From positions 1-64,000 of the forward strand of contig CACZWU010000018.1 of the NCBI GenBank assembly GCA_902784965.1: a stretch of DNA of 64,000 nucleotides. Direction: 5' to 3'. A model generated the notes under the pieces. The model saw only the letters and a list, made by a program, of their open reading frames with translations. It did not search any database and was not told the DNA's origin. The position numbers were made by a program, and so were the translations under genes. The stretch's first letter is position 1; each line of letters begins with the position of its first letter. The DNA comes from an uncultured Bacteroidia bacterium (GTDB lineage: Bacteria > Bacteroidota > Bacteroidia > Bacteroidales > UBA932). Shown here piece by piece: positions 19,103 to 28,879 of the stretch.

Positions 19103-21300
19103 CAAGCAAAAGACTTTTCCTGCTGACCGTGGTATTCCTTTCGCAGATCCTTCCGGCAGCTGCCCAGTTTGACTTTGTTCCGAAACCGGTCCGCGTCGAA
19201 GCGGGCAACGGTATGTTCGTCCTCGACAAAAATGTCCGCCTGGTAGGCGGCGACGCCTTCAACGTGGCCTATCTGCGGCAGCATCTCGACCGGGTTTTCG
19301 ACCCGATGGGCGACAGCTGGCGGCAGGGGGAACCTGCCTCCATCGAGTTTGTGCGCACCAAATCATTCCCCGCGGAAGGCTATGCCATCAGCGTGACCCC
19401 AGCCCGCATCCTCGTTACGTCGACCACCAAAGCCGGCGAGTTCTATGCCATCCAGACCCTGCTGCAGATGCTTCCGCCGCAGGTGTACCGGCGTGCCACG
19501 GGTCCCGACGGGATGAACCTCCGCCAATGGGAGATTCCCTGTGTGGAGATTGTCGACGAACCCCGCTTCGCCTGGCGCGGCAGCATGCTCGACGTCTCGC
19601 GCTGCTTCTTCGACAAAACTTATATCCTGCGGCATCTCGACTGGCTGGCCTACCACAAGGTCAACAAGTTCCACTGGCACCTGACCGACGACAACGGCTG
19701 GCGCATCGAGATCAAGAAATACCCCCGCCTCACGCAGGTGGGCGCCTGGCGCGGCCCCGACGAGGCGCTGCAGCCCGCCTACAACTCGGGCAATGAGCGC
19801 TACGGCGGATTCTATACCCAGGACGACATCAAGGAGATCGTGGCCTACGCCGCCGACCGCAACATCGAGATCATCCCCGAGATCGACCTGCCGGGCCACT
19901 CCAAGGCCCTGGCCGTTGCCTATCCCGAAGTGCTGTGCAAGCACGACAAGGAACTGCTCAGCGTGCAGGGTGAGACCCGCAACGTGCTGTGCGTAGGCAG
20001 CGAGACCACCTACAAGGTCCTCGACGGTATCCTCAGGGAAGTCGCCGCGCTCTTCCCGTCGAAATACATCCATATCGGCGTGGAGGAAGTGGTGACCGAG
20101 GCCTGGAAATACTGCCCCGACTGCCAGAAGATCATGCAGCAGCGCGGCTACACCGACGAAAAGGAACTGCTCGGCTATTTCGGCGAGCGGATGGAGAAGA
20201 TCCTGGCCAAGTACGGCAAGAAGGTGGAGGCCTGGGAAGACGTGGTCGATGCCCAGCGCATCGGACGCGACAACCTGGTGCTGGTGTGGCACAACCAGAA
20301 AGTGCTGCAGAAAGCCCTCGACGCCGGCTATCCGGCCGTGACGCAGAATTGCGACTACCTGTACTTCGACATGAAGCAGACGCCCGCAGAACGTGGACAC
20401 ACCTGGGCAGCCATCATCGACGTGGAGAAGGTGTATTCCTTCGACCCGCTGCAGGACCTCGACCTGGGCGAGAACCAGGAAAAGGCCCGGCTGATACAGG
20501 GCCTGCAGGGCGGTCTCTGGACGGAACTGCTGTTCTATCCGCCGCATTTCTCGGAATACCAGATCTTCCCGCGCATGTGCGCCCTGTCCGAAGTGGGCTG
20601 GACGCCGCAGGAACAGCGCTGCTACGCTGACTTTGACGGCCGGATGATGCGCACGCATTTCGAGCGCATGCGCCAGATGGGCATCCATTTCCGCATTCCG
20701 GCGCCTGAGGTCGATGCACGCGGCAACGTCCGCTCCCCGTACCCCAACATGGTGGTGCGCTATACTTTCGACGGCTCGAATCCGACCCCGGCTTCGCCCG
20801 TGGTCACGGGTCCGGTGGTGACCGACCACCCCGAAAAGCTACGCTTCGCCACGTTCTACGGCGATGTGAAGAGCATCACGGTCGGGGTGCCGGGCGCCCG
20901 CAAACTGCTGAAACCCGCCGTGAAGGTGGCCAGCAACATGGAGATCAACCCGCGTTACCCGCTCGAGAACCTCGCGCTCTACGAGGCCCGTAAAGCGACG
21001 CGTACCGCCCAGCCGCCGAAGGCGGGCGAGTGGCTGTCGTTTACTTTCGAAGAGCCCCTGACCTGCCAGAAGATCACCGTGCAGACGGCCGATGCGGTCA
21101 ACAATTTCTACGGCATCACGCAGGGACACGTGGAGGTCCTGTATGCCGACGCGGAGGACTTTGTCCCGTGCGGTGCGTTCGACATGTACAACCGGGTGGC
21201 CGTCGCGACAGCCGGCCGGCCGGTGAAGGTCGTGAAGGTGGTGGTCGACGGGCCCTGCGAAGGCAAGACCGTGTATATTCAACCGTTGATCATCGAATAG
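19099..21300 (+). CDS. GH20 beta-N-acetylhexosaminidase with altered catalytic motif
   Basis: Start at 19099 overlaps the preceding stop and gives the signal peptide MTSKRLFLLTVVFLSQILPAAAQ. After the N-terminal GH20b domain come the barrel markers WRGSMLDVSRCFF, KVNKFHWHLTDDNGWRIE and EIDLPGHSKAL, all standard GH20. The protein should remove terminal N-acetylhexosamine from glycans. The catalytic pair is usually D-E in HIGGDE; here residues 325-330 read HIGVEE, so the Asp that orients the substrate N-acetyl group is Glu. The C-terminal 150 residues look like FN3/chitobiase-type and F5/8-like beta domains. The protein is 733 residues, normal for multidomain family members, and lies in an operon with a lipoprotein upstream and a hydrolase downstream. 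Confidence 0.9.
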   Translation: MTSKRLFLLTVVFLSQILPAAAQFDFVPKPVRVEAGNGMFVLDKNVRLVGGDAFNVAYLRQHLDRVFDPMGDSWRQGEPASIEFVRTKSFPAEGYAISVTPARILVTSTTKAGEFYAIQTLLQMLPPQVYRRATGPDGMNLRQWEIPCVEIVDEPRFAWRGSMLDVSRCFFDKTYILRHLDWLAYHKVNKFHWHLTDDNGWRIEIKKYPRLTQVGAWRGPDEALQPAYNSGNERYGGFYTQDDIKEIVAYAADRNIEIIPEIDLPGHSKALAVAYPEVLCKHDKELLSVQGETRNVLCVGSETTYKVLDGILREVAALFPSKYIHIGVEEVVTEAWKYCPDCQKIMQQRGYTDEKELLGYFGERMEKILAKYGKKVEAWEDVVDAQRIGRDNLVLVWHNQKVLQKALDAGYPAVTQNCDYLYFDMKQTPAERGHTWAAIIDVEKVYSFDPLQDLDLGENQEKARLIQGLQGGLWTELLFYPPHFSEYQIFPRMCALSEVGWTPQEQRCYADFDGRMMRTHFERMRQMGIHFRIPAPEVDARGNVRSPYPNMVVRYTFDGSNPTPASPVVTGPVVTDHPEKLRFATFYGDVKSITVGVPGARKLLKPAVKVASNMEINPRYPLENLALYEARKATRTAQPPKAGEWLSFTFEEPLTCQKITVQTADAVNNFYGITQGHVEVLYADAEDFVPCGAFDMYNRVAVATAGRPVKVVKVVVDGPCEGKTVYIQPLIIE

Positions 21301-21301
21301 A

Positions 21302-22132
21302 ATGGAATTCTTTACCACTTCAGCGGGCATCACTGTCCACGTGTGGGACACGAAAGACGAAAAGTCTCCGGAGAAGCCGTGCATCATGCTGTTGCACGGC
21401 TATCTGGAGACGATGTATGTCTACAATGAACTGGTGGAGGCGCTGAAAAGCCAGTGCCGGATCATCGTTATCGACATGCCCGGACACGGCCTCACCGATC
21501 CGGCGCCGGCGGGTGCCGACGGCAGCCGCGTCAACACCCTGTCTTTCTGTGCCGCCGTGGTCGTGGGTGTCCTCGACAAATGCGGCGTGGAGAAAACCGT
21601 GCTGGCCGGTCATTCCATGGGCGGCTACGTCACGCTCCAGGCCCTGCGTGAATCCCCCGAGCGCTTTGAGCGCGCCATCCTGCTGCACTCGCATCCCTAT
21701 CCCGATGCGCCCGAAAAAGCCGCAGACCGCGCGAAAGAGAAACAGATCGTGGCCGAAGGCAAACTCATGACCCTGGCCAGCCTGTCGATCCCCAAGATGT
21801 ACTATGAAGAGAACCTGCGCGCGTGCGACGAGAAGATCCGCGAGACGGTGGAACTTTGCGAGACGCACGATCCGGAGGGGATTATCGCTTCGATCGAGGG
21901 GCTGCGCACGCGACCGGATCTGCAGGAGGTGATGGCGCATCCGCCGGTGCCGCTGATGCTGGTCCATGGCGATCACGATGCGTTCCTGCCGCTCGAAAGG
22001 GTGGCGGAGATGAAGGTCGCGTTCCCGGCTGTGACCTACGCCCTTGTCCCCGAATCCGGGCACAATTCGTTCATCGAGCAGCGCGACAAGGCGGTCGAGG
22101 CAATCCTTTCGTTTACCACAGGAAATTGTTGA
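21302..22132 (+). CDS. Alpha/beta hydrolase
   Basis: The 276-residue protein has the alpha/beta-hydrolase landmarks: oxyanion HGYLE (about residue 31), nucleophile elbow GHSMGG (about residue 104), an Asp in HGDHDAFLP, and the catalytic His in ESGHNSFIEQ. No signal peptide is present, so it should be cytoplasmic. It starts 1 bp after the hexosaminidase stop, so it is in the same operon. The substrate is unknown; esterase or peptidase-like activity is possible. Its 3' end overlaps the convergent hflX gene by 20 bp. Confidence 0.85.
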   Translation: MEFFTTSAGITVHVWDTKDEKSPEKPCIMLLHGYLETMYVYNELVEALKSQCRIIVIDMPGHGLTDPAPAGADGSRVNTLSFCAAVVVGVLDKCGVEKTVLAGHSMGGYVTLQALRESPERFERAILLHSHPYPDAPEKAADRAKEKQIVAEGKLMTLASLSIPKMYYEENLRACDEKIRETVELCETHDPEGIIASIEGLRTRPDLQEVMAHPPVPLMLVHGDHDAFLPLERVAEMKVAFPAVTYALVPESGHNSFIEQRDKAVEAILSFTTGNC

Positions 22133-23330
22133 ACGGGTAACGCCCCGCATGAATCTCCGCAACCATCTTGTACAGATCGTTGCGGAGTTTTTCAACGCCC
22201 GTCTTCTCGAGGGCCGACAGGAAGATGCACGGCGTATGCTCCCGCGAAATCCAGCTGTTCTTGAGCTCCTCGAGGGTAAAGTTCTTCTCCGTCTTTTCCT
22301 GCAGCGAGAATTCGTCGTAGGGCTCGTAACGGTAGGCGTCTATCTTGTTGAACACCATGTACACCGGCTTGTCCTGTGCCCCGATTTCCTTGAGCGTCTG
22401 GCTCACGACCCGGATCTGGTCTTCGAAGTTCGGGTGCGAGATGTCGACCACGTGCATCAGGATGTCGGCCTCGCGCACCTCGTCGAGCGTGCTCTTGAAC
22501 GACTCCACCAGCTGCGTGGGCAGCTTGCGGATGAAGCCCACCGTGTCGCTCAGCAGGAAGGGGACGTTTTCGATGACGACCTTCCGTACGGTGGTGTCGA
22601 GGGTGGCGAAGAGCTTGTTTTCGGCAAACACGTCGCTTTTGGCCAGCAGGTTCATAATGGTACTCTTGCCCACGTTGGTGTAGCCCACCAGCGAGATGCG
22701 GACCATCTGCCCGCGGTTGGAGCGCTGGGAGGCCATCTGGCGGTCTATCTTGCGCAGCTGCTCCTTGAGCCGGGTGATCTTGTCGAGCACGATGCGGCGG
22801 TCGGTCTCGAGCTGGCTTTCACCCGGGCCGCGCATGTTGAGGCCGCCCTTGCCGCCGCGCTGCCGTTCGAGGTGTGTCCACATGCCGGTCAGACGCGGGT
22901 AAAGATATTGATACTGTGCGAGTTCCACTTGGGTCTTGGCGTAGGCGGTCTGGGCTCGGTCGGCGAAGATATCGAGGATCAGGCCGGTACGGTCGACCAC
23001 GACGCAGTGGTGGTCGGGCCAGTGGTCGTTGATCTCGCGTTCGACGTTGCGCATCTGCGAGGGGCTGAGTTCGTCGTCGAAGATTACGTAGTCGATCTCG
23101 TGCTCGCGGACGTACTGTTTGATTTCCTGCAGTTTGCCTGAGCCGATGTAGGTGCGGGAGTCGGGATGGTCGAGGCGCTGGGTGAAGCGCTGGGTTCCTT
23201 CCACGCCGGCGGTTGTTGCCAGAAACTGAAGTTCATCGAGGTATTCTTTCACCTGGGTTTCGTCTTGTTGTCGCGTAATGAGCGCCACGAAGACGGCCTG
23301 AGGGATACTATTGTCAACTGTTTCGTACAT
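22113..23330 (-). CDS. hflX: Ribosome-associated GTPase HflX
   Basis: HflX rescues stalled ribosomes by splitting 70S particles. The N-terminal HflX domain includes LDHPDSRTYIGSGKLQE and FDDELSPSQMRNVE. This is followed by the Gly-rich linker RGGKGGLNMRGPGESQLETD and the G domain with GYTNVGKSTIMN, DTVGFIRKLP and NKID. I prefer the ATG at 23330 (MYETVDNSIPQAVFV), as related proteins begin near this point. An in-frame ATG at 23396 would add an Arg-rich 22-residue tail and cannot be excluded, because the likely promoter is at 23438. The 3' end overlaps the convergent hydrolase gene. Confidence 0.95.
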   Translation of the reverse strand: MYETVDNSIPQAVFVALITRQQDETQVKEYLDELQFLATTAGVEGTQRFTQRLDHPDSRTYIGSGKLQEIKQYVREHEIDYVIFDDELSPSQMRNVEREINDHWPDHHCVVVDRTGLILDIFADRAQTAYAKTQVELAQYQYLYPRLTGMWTHLERQRGGKGGLNMRGPGESQLETDRRIVLDKITRLKEQLRKIDRQMASQRSNRGQMVRISLVGYTNVGKSTIMNLLAKSDVFAENKLFATLDTTVRKVVIENVPFLLSDTVGFIRKLPTQLVESFKSTLDEVREADILMHVVDISHPNFEDQIRVVSQTLKEIGAQDKPVYMVFNKIDAYRYEPYDEFSLQEKTEKNFTLEELKNSWISREHTPCIFLSALEKTGVEKLRNDLYKMVAEIHAGRYPFNNFLW

Positions 23331-23437
23331 ACGTCGTCTGTCGCTTGCTTCGCTCTGGTTTTTGTCCCGCTCGCAGAAAAATGCTCGCGGCTCCAAAAAT
23401 CACCCGCGAAGCTTCGCTTTGCATCATTCATATTTCG

Positions 23438-23457
23438 CAAAATTAAGACTATATTTG
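23438..23457. promoter_or_regulatory. Face-to-face -7 elements for hflX and the S58 peptidase gene
   Basis: TAATTTTG on the minus strand (23438-23445) and TATATTTG on the plus strand (23450-23457) both fit TAnnTTTG and are only 4 bp apart. Neither has a clear TTTG at -33. The plus-strand leader is about 15 nt, the minus-strand one about 40-100 nt depending on the hflX start. Confidence 0.4.
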
Positions 23458-23473
23458 TAAAAAATCTAGGCGT

Positions 23474-24619
23474 ATGAAAAGAATCTTTCTCATCGGTATA
23501 GTTCTGAGTGTTTGCAGCAGTGTTTTTGCGCAGGAAGCGACGCGGCCGGAGGGCCGCGGGCGCATCCGCGATTTCGGCATCTGTCCGGGGATTTTCCATC
23601 CCGGCACCTGGAACGCCATCACCGACGTGCCCGGCGTCAAGGTCGGCCACGTCACGCTGATCGAGGGCGACAACATCCGCACCGGCGTGACCGCTATCCT
23701 GCCGCACGACGGCAATCTTTTCCGCAAGAAATGCCCCGCCGCCATCTACGTGGGCAACGGGTTCGGCAAGCTGGCGGGCGTGACGCAGGTCCGGGAGCTC
23801 GGCAACATTGAGACGCCGATCGTCCTGACCAACACGCTCTCCGTGGCCCAGGGCATTGAAGGGGTGCTCAGTTATACCCTTAACCTGAAAGGCAATGAAA
23901 ACGTCCGCAGCGTCAACGCCGTGGTCGGCGAGACCAACGACGCCGGGCTCAGCGACATCCGCGGCCGGCACGTCAAGGCCGACGACGTGGTGAAAGCCAT
24001 CCTCAGTGCCCAGAGCGGCCCTGTTGCCGAAGGTTGCGTGGGTGCCGGTACCGGGACCATCTGCTTCGGCTGGAAGGGCGGCATCGGTACTTCGTCGCGC
24101 GTGCTGCCGAAAGAGCTGGGTGGCTATACCGTGGGCGTACTTGTGCAGTCGAACTATGGCGGTATCCTGGAGATCGACGGTGCGCCCGTAGGGCAGCGCC
24201 TGGGCCAGTACAGCTTCAAGAGCAATGTTGAAAACCCGGACTACCAGCTCAATCCCGACGGTTCCTGCATGATGGTACTCATCACCGATGCGCCGCTCGA
24301 TGCCCGCAACCTTGAACGCATGGCCAAGCGCGTGATGATGGGTATGGCCAAGACCGGCGGAATCGCCTCCAACGGCAGCGGCGACTACGTGATTGCCGTG
24401 AGCAATTGTTCTGAAAACCTGATTGATGAGACTACGGACAAGTATTATCCTACGTTGCTGCACAACGATGCTATGAGCCCGCTCTTCGAGGCCGCCATCG
24501 AGGCGACGGCCGAAGCCCTGTGGAATTCGCTCTTCATGGCTACCGACATGAAAGGCATCGGCGGCCGGGTTGTCCCCGCCATTCCGATTGAAGCGGTGCT
24601 GCAGGCGATGAGACAATAA
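23474..24619 (+). CDS. Secreted S58 (DmpA-type) aminopeptidase
   Basis: The 381-residue protein has a signal peptide (MKRIFLIGIVLSVCSSVFAQ) and then the P1/S58 peptidase fold: PGTWNAITDVPGVKVGHVTL, GNGFGKLAGVTQV, and GCVGAGTGTICFGWKGGIGTSSR. DmpA-type enzymes self-cleave before a Ser that becomes the N-terminal nucleophile; the Gly-Ser in SNGSGDYVIA (Ser about 302) fits that site. It probably releases N-terminal residues or D-amino acids from small peptides in the periplasm. The gene is alone, with a promoter-like element upstream and a hairpin terminator right after the stop. Confidence 0.88.
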   Translation: MKRIFLIGIVLSVCSSVFAQEATRPEGRGRIRDFGICPGIFHPGTWNAITDVPGVKVGHVTLIEGDNIRTGVTAILPHDGNLFRKKCPAAIYVGNGFGKLAGVTQVRELGNIETPIVLTNTLSVAQGIEGVLSYTLNLKGNENVRSVNAVVGETNDAGLSDIRGRHVKADDVVKAILSAQSGPVAEGCVGAGTGTICFGWKGGIGTSSRVLPKELGGYTVGVLVQSNYGGILEIDGAPVGQRLGQYSFKSNVENPDYQLNPDGSCMMVLITDAPLDARNLERMAKRVMMGMAKTGGIASNGSGDYVIAVSNCSENLIDETTDKYYPTLLHNDAMSPLFEAAIEATAEALWNSLFMATDMKGIGGRVVPAIPIEAVLQAMRQ

Positions 24620-24623
24620 AAAT

Positions 24624-24646
24624 AGGGCCGCCCCATCGGAGCGGCC
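24624..24646. terminator. Bidirectional hairpin between the S58 peptidase gene and tonB
   Basis: GGGCCGC and GCGGCCC form a 7-bp stem around CCCATCGGA, with A-runs on the left and TTTGATT on the right. It can end transcription from both convergent genes. Confidence 0.75.
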
Positions 24647-24670
24647 CTTTGATTAAAAACCCTTTGAAGC

Positions 24671-25363
24671 TTAGCGGAGCTGGAACACCACCGGGAAGTT
24701 GTAAACCACCTTCACCGGACGCTCTCTCTGTTTGCCCGGCGTCCACTTCGGGGACATCGAGACGATACGGACGGCCTCTTTGTCGAGCGAAGGATCCACG
24801 CCACGAAGCACCTTCACGTCGCTCACCGAACCATCGGTGTTGACCGTGAACTGCAGCGTCACGCGGCCCTGGATGCCGTTTTCCTTGGCGATTTCAGGGT
24901 AGTTGAGGTTCTTGTTCACCCACGCGGAGAACGTGTTGGCGTCACCGCCCTGGAACTTCGGTTTCTCCTCGACGAGTGCAAACGGAATGGCTTCCTCTTC
25001 GACCACTTCTTCCTCGACAGCGGCGTGGTAGTCCATAATCTCCACACCGAGGTTGGCGTTATCCTCCATGTCGATGAAAAGGTCGTCGTTTACCTGGATG
25101 TCATCGTCCACAATGTCGATGATGTCGGAAAGGACGGGGATCTTGGGAATCTCCGGGGGAACTTCCTGTTGCTCCTGGGTGTTGATGATCTCTTCTTCTT
25201 CGATGGCCACGGTCTGTGCCGTCAGGTCCATCGTTTCCACCTTCTCGGACGAAGACCACTCGAATGCGAGCAGGCAGAGCGCCAGTGCGACGATCAGGCC
25301 AATCTCGAGGAACATCGCGTTCTTCTTCGTCAGGTCAGCTTTGGGAGAAATTTTGCTTTCCAT
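24671..25363 (-). CDS. Energy transducer TonB
   Basis: TonB couples the proton motive force to outer-membrane transporters. I use the ATG at 25363 (MESKISPKADLTKKN); 25393 would only add ten polar residues. One membrane helix follows at about residues 18-36, then an acidic rather than Pro-rich linker (EEEEIINTQEQQEVPPEIP). The C-terminal TonB domain contains FQGGDANTFSAWVNKNLNYPEIAKENGIQGRV split as FSAWVNKNLNYPEIA and GIQGRVTLQFTVNTDG. This resembles the Bacteroidota TonB lacking ExbB/ExbD neighbours. A promoter with TAATTTTG is 60 bp upstream. Confidence 0.92.
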   Translation of the reverse strand: MESKISPKADLTKKNAMFLEIGLIVALALCLLAFEWSSSEKVETMDLTAQTVAIEEEEIINTQEQQEVPPEIPKIPVLSDIIDIVDDDIQVNDDLFIDMEDNANLGVEIMDYHAAVEEEVVEEEAIPFALVEEKPKFQGGDANTFSAWVNKNLNYPEIAKENGIQGRVTLQFTVNTDGSVSDVKVLRGVDPSLDKEAVRIVSMSPKWTPGKQRERPVKVVYNFPVVFQLR

Positions 25364-25423
25364 ATCGTTACGTTTTTTGTTGTTTTCTATCAACTATTGC
25401 GCCGTATTGTACGGTACAGTACC

Positions 25424-25455
25424 CAAAATTAAGAAGAAAAAATCAATTAATCCAA
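25424..25455 (-). promoter_or_regulatory. Promoter for tonB
   Basis: On the minus strand ATTG, about 20 bp, TAATTTTG. The -7 element is exact and the -33 has three of four consensus bases. Leader about 55 nt. Confidence 0.5.
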
Positions 25456-25513
25456 TTTTTCTTGCAGAAAATTGTTCAAAACTTTTCGGGGTTTTCGGCA
25501 AACCTGCTGATAA

Positions 25514-26461
25514 TTAGCGAGTTAAAATCTTACTATCGTACAGCACGTTATTAACATTCTTCACCGCTGCGGCGCTCTTCTCGAAGGCAGCCTTCTCTTC
25601 TTTGGTCAGATCGTACTTTTCGATCTTCTCGACACCGCGTTTGCCGATGACGGCGGGAACGCCGATGCAGAGATCCTTCTGGCCATACTCGCCGTCGAGG
25701 TAGCAGCAGCAAGGGAAGATCTTCTTCTCGTCGAGCAGGATGGATTTCACCATGGCTGCGCAGGAGGCACCCGGTGCGTACCAGGCCGAGGTGCTGAGGA
25801 GCTTGGTCAGCGTGGCGCCGCCGACCATCGTGTCGGCAACCACTTTAGCGGCCATGGCCTTGCTGAGCTTCTTGGTCACGGGCTGGCCTTTGTAGGTAGC
25901 CTTGCTGATAAGCGGGATCATGGTGGTGTCGCCGTGTCCGCCGATCACGATGCCTTCCACATCGCTCGGAGCGGCCTTCAGGGCCTGGCTCAGGTAGTAG
26001 CAGAAGCGGTTGCTGTCGAGCTGGCCGCCCATGCCGACCACGCGGTTCTTCGGCAGACCGGTAGACTTGAGGGTCAGATAGGTCATCGTATCCATCGGGT
26101 TGGAGATGATGATGAAAATGGCCTTCGGGGAATACTTCAGCGCATTGCCGACGACGCCGTTGACGATGCCCGAGTTCACACCGATGAGTTCCTCGCGGGT
26201 CATGCCCGGTTTGCGGGGGAGACCGGAAGTGACGATAACCACGTCGGAATTGCGGGTGGCGGCGTAGTCGTTGGTCACGCCCTTGATCCGGGTGTCGAAG
26301 CCGTATATCTTCGCGGTTTGCATCATATCGATGGCCTTACCCTCGGAGAGACCTTCCTTGATGTCGAGAAGAACGAGTTCCGAGCAAATCTTCATGTGTG
26401 CAATAGCGTTTGCACAGGTAGCGCCCACGTTGCCGGCGCCGATGACAGTTACTTTAGACAT
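25514..26461 (-). CDS. mdh: Malate dehydrogenase
   Basis: The enzyme oxidises malate to oxaloacetate with NAD. The 315 residues show the Rossmann GAGNVGATCA, the substrate-loop Arg segment SGLPRKPGMTREELI, NPMDTMTY, and the catalytic His in GGHGDTTMIP. The lactate-type loop of Gln is absent and Arg is present, supporting malate specificity. Length is typical for the LDH-like MDH of Bacteroidota. Together with fumarate reductase it fits the fumarate-respiration branch that makes succinate. It is a single gene with its own -7-like element upstream. Confidence 0.95.
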   Translation of the reverse strand: MSKVTVIGAGNVGATCANAIAHMKICSELVLLDIKEGLSEGKAIDMMQTAKIYGFDTRIKGVTNDYAATRNSDVVIVTSGLPRKPGMTREELIGVNSGIVNGVVGNALKYSPKAIFIIISNPMDTMTYLTLKSTGLPKNRVVGMGGQLDSNRFCYYLSQALKAAPSDVEGIVIGGHGDTTMIPLISKATYKGQPVTKKLSKAMAAKVVADTMVGGATLTKLLSTSAWYAPGASCAAMVKSILLDEKKIFPCCCYLDGEYGQKDLCIGVPAVIGKRGVEKIEKYDLTKEEKAAFEKSAAAVKNVNNVLYDSKILTR

Positions 26462-26519
26462 AATGTGTTATGGATTGAGTAGTTTTTATTAATTTTGTTG
26501 GTCAATTCCTTTTAATCTG

Positions 26520-26527
26520 CAAAGGTA
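26520..26527 (-). promoter_or_regulatory. Probable -7 element for mdh
   Basis: TACCTTTG on the minus strand is an exact TAnnTTTG. A TTG is found 23 bp upstream, beyond the usual 19-21. The leader would be about 55 nt. Confidence 0.45.
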
Positions 26528-26536
26528 TAAATTTTT

Positions 26537-26989
26537 ATGATACGATATTTCAAGGAGGATACGACTTTCTCGCCGAAAAACAAACGACTGATTAGCAAAT
26601 GGTTGCGTGAAGTCGCGGCGGGACGTGGCTACGAGATTGGCGAGCTCAACTACATTTTCTGCTCCGATCCCTATCTGAAGGCCATCAACCAGCAGTTCCT
26701 GGGACACGACTACGAAACCGACATTATCACCTTCGACAATTCCGACGACTATCTGCTTGAGACGGGTCGCAAAGGGGTGAGTGCCGACATCTATATCAGC
26801 ATCGACACGGTCCGCATCAACGGCAAGGCATATTGCGAAGGTTTCGAGCGGGAGCTGCACCGGGTGATGGTGCATGGTCTCCTGCACCTGATCGGCTACG
26901 ACGACACGACACCCTGGAAGCAAAAGCGGATGCGCGCGGCAGAAAACCGGGCGCTGCTGCTCCTCGACCAGATGCGTCTCGCCGAATAA
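26537..26989 (+). CDS. ybeY: Endoribonuclease YbeY
   Basis: YbeY is a zinc-dependent RNase needed for 16S rRNA 3' maturation. The 150-residue protein has the metal motif [11 protein letters not shown] (about residues 114-124), preceded by the substrate-side segment [13 protein letters not shown]. Size is normal. The gene lies 13 bp ahead of mnmG in the same direction, so the two RNA-modification genes are probably one operon. Confidence 0.95.
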   Translation: MIRYFKEDTTFSPKNKRLISKWLREVAAGRGYEIGELNYIFCSDPYLKAINQQFLGHDYETDIITFDNSDDYLLETGRKGVSADIYISIDTVRINGKAYCEGFERELHRVMVHGLLHLIGYDDTTPWKQKRMRAAENRALLLLDQMRLAE

Positions 26990-27002
26990 GACCCGGGGCG
27001 GG

Positions 27003-28871
27003 ATGGTGGCCGACTACGATATCATTGTCATCGGCGCAGGACACGCCGGTTGTGAGGCGGCCGTGGCGGCTGCCCGGCTCGGTTCGCGGGTCCTGCTGGT
27101 GACGCAAGACATGGGCAAGATCGCCCAGATGTCGTGCAACCCCGCCATGGGAGGAATCGCTAAAGGACAGTTAATCAGAGAGATAGATGCGCTTGGCGGT
27201 TTTTCGGGTATCGTGACCGACGCCACGACGCTCCAGTTTCGGATGCTCAATCGTTCGAAAGGCCCGGCCATGTGGAGCCCGCGCGCACAGTGTGATAAAA
27301 GGCGCTTTTCCATGAAATGGCGCGAAGTGCTCGAAAGTACCTGTGGCTTAGACATTTGGCAAGATACAGTGGTCGACATATCGCTCCGAGAATCGAAAAT
27401 TTCGTGTGTCCGCCTGTCGATGGGTGCGGAATTTTCGGCCAAAACGGTGATTCTGACGGCCGGAACTTTCCTCAATGGCCGGCTTTTCGTCGGGACCGAG
27501 ACTGCCGAAGGCGGGCGCTTGGGTGAACTTCCGGCAAAAGGAGTTTCGCAGCGACTGGCGGAAGCCGGGCTGACCGTCGGCCGGATGAAGACCGGTACGC
27601 CGCCCCGCATCGACGCGCGTTCGCTCGACTTGTCGTTGCTTGAGCGACAAGAGGGAGACGAGCAACCCGGTCGTTTTTCTTATCTCCCCGTACCCTCGTC
27701 CATCCAGCAGGGCCGGCCGCAAAAGTGCTGTTATCTGGTCCATACCAACCCCGAGGTTCACGAAATCCTGCGTACGGGCTTTGACCGCTCGCCGCTTTTC
27801 ACGGGAAAGATCCACGGTATCGGACCACGCTACTGTCCGTCGATCGAAGACAAGCTCCGCACTTTTGCCGGCAAGGATTCGCACCAGCTTTTCCTGGAGC
27901 CGGAGGGCTGGGACACCTATGAATATTATCTCCAGGGCTTCTCCTCCTCGCTGCCGCTCGAGACGCAGTTAGCGGCGTTGCGGGCCATCAAAGGGCTGGA
28001 GAACGTAAAGATTTTCCGTCCGGCCTACGCCGTGGAATACGACTATTTTGATCCGACGCAGCTCAAGCCGACGCTCGAATCGAAGCTGGTCGGGGGCCTT
28101 TTCCTGGCCGGACAGGTCAATGGGACAACGGGCTATGAAGAAGCCGCCGCGCAAGGGCTGATGGCCGGCATCAACGCACATCTGCAGCTGGCCGGAAAAG
28201 AGCCGTTGGTCCTGAAGCGCGACGAGGCGTACATCGGGGTGCTGATCGACGATCTGGTGACCAAGGGTGTTGATGAACCCTACCGGATGTTTACCTCCCG
28301 GGCCGAGTACAGAATCTTACTGCGACAAGACAACGCCGACGAGCGTCTTACAAAGATTGGCCGTAGCATCGGTCTGGTCGACGACTTTCGCTGGAAAACC
28401 TTACGGACGAAAAATCAGGCGATCGACAATCTTACAAATTACCTGAAAGAACTCTCTTTATCACCGGCGGAGATCAATCAGTATCTGGCGTCTGTCGGAG
28501 AAGCGTCGATCGATGGGTCAAAGCGTGCAGCCGACTTGTTGGTACGGCCGAATGTGAATTTGAACGGCATACTTGAGAATGTTCAGAATGTTCCACGTGG
28601 AACATGGGAGGAAGAAGTCCTGGAGGCGACGGAGATAGAAATAAAATATGCCGGGTATATCGATAGGGAGAAACGCGTTGCGGAGAAGATCCTGCGGCTG
28701 GAGGACCTGGCGATTCCCGAGGATTTCGACTTTTTCAAGTTGACGGCCCTGTCGATGGAGTGCCGCATCAAGCTCGACCGATATCGGCCGAGGACCATTG
28801 CGCAGGCCTCGCGCATCTCCGGGGTCTCTCCGGCCGATATTTCGGTGCTGCTGGTATATTTCGGGAGATGA
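27003..28871 (+). CDS. mnmG: tRNA U34 carboxymethylaminomethyl synthase MnmG
   Basis: MnmG, with MnmE, installs cmnm5 on U34 of some tRNAs. The 622 residues show FAD-binding [15 protein letters not shown] at the start, [41 protein letters not shown] and the C-terminal helical domain with [15 protein letters not shown] parS-like 16-mer is embedded in the coding sequence near residue 530-535, read as NVPRGT. mnmG (gidA) is often close to the replication origin, which fits the parS sites and the candidate origin 11 kb to the left. Confidence 0.97.
   Translation: MVADYDIIVIGAGHAGCEAAVAAARLGSRVLLVTQDMGKIAQMSCNPAMGGIAKGQLIREIDALGGFSGIVTDATTLQFRMLNRSKGPAMWSPRAQCDKRRFSMKWREVLESTCGLDIWQDTVVDISLRESKISCVRLSMGAEFSAKTVILTAGTFLNGRLFVGTETAEGGRLGELPAKGVSQRLAEAGLTVGRMKTGTPPRIDARSLDLSLLERQEGDEQPGRFSYLPVPSSIQQGRPQKCCYLVHTNPEVHEILRTGFDRSPLFTGKIHGIGPRYCPSIEDKLRTFAGKDSHQLFLEPEGWDTYEYYLQGFSSSLPLETQLAALRAIKGLENVKIFRPAYAVEYDYFDPTQLKPTLESKLVGGLFLAGQVNGTTGYEEAAAQGLMAGINAHLQLAGKEPLVLKRDEAYIGVLIDDLVTKGVDEPYRMFTSRAEYRILLRQDNADERLTKIGRSIGLVDDFRWKTLRTKNQAIDNLTNYLKELSLSPAEINQYLASVGEASIDGSKRAADLLVRPNVNLNGILENVQNVPRGTWEEEVLEATEIEIKYAGYIDREKRVAEKILRLEDLAIPEDFDFFKLTALSMECRIKLDRYRPRTIAQASRISGVSPADISVLLVYFGR
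28589..28604. promoter_or_regulatory. parS-like ParB binding site in mnmG
   Basis: TGTTCCACGTGGAACA, a perfect 16-bp palindrome, differs from the general parS consensus TGTTTCACGTGAAACA by two symmetric bases. It lies inside mnmG. Confidence 0.75.
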
Positions 28872-28879
28872 TTAATAAT

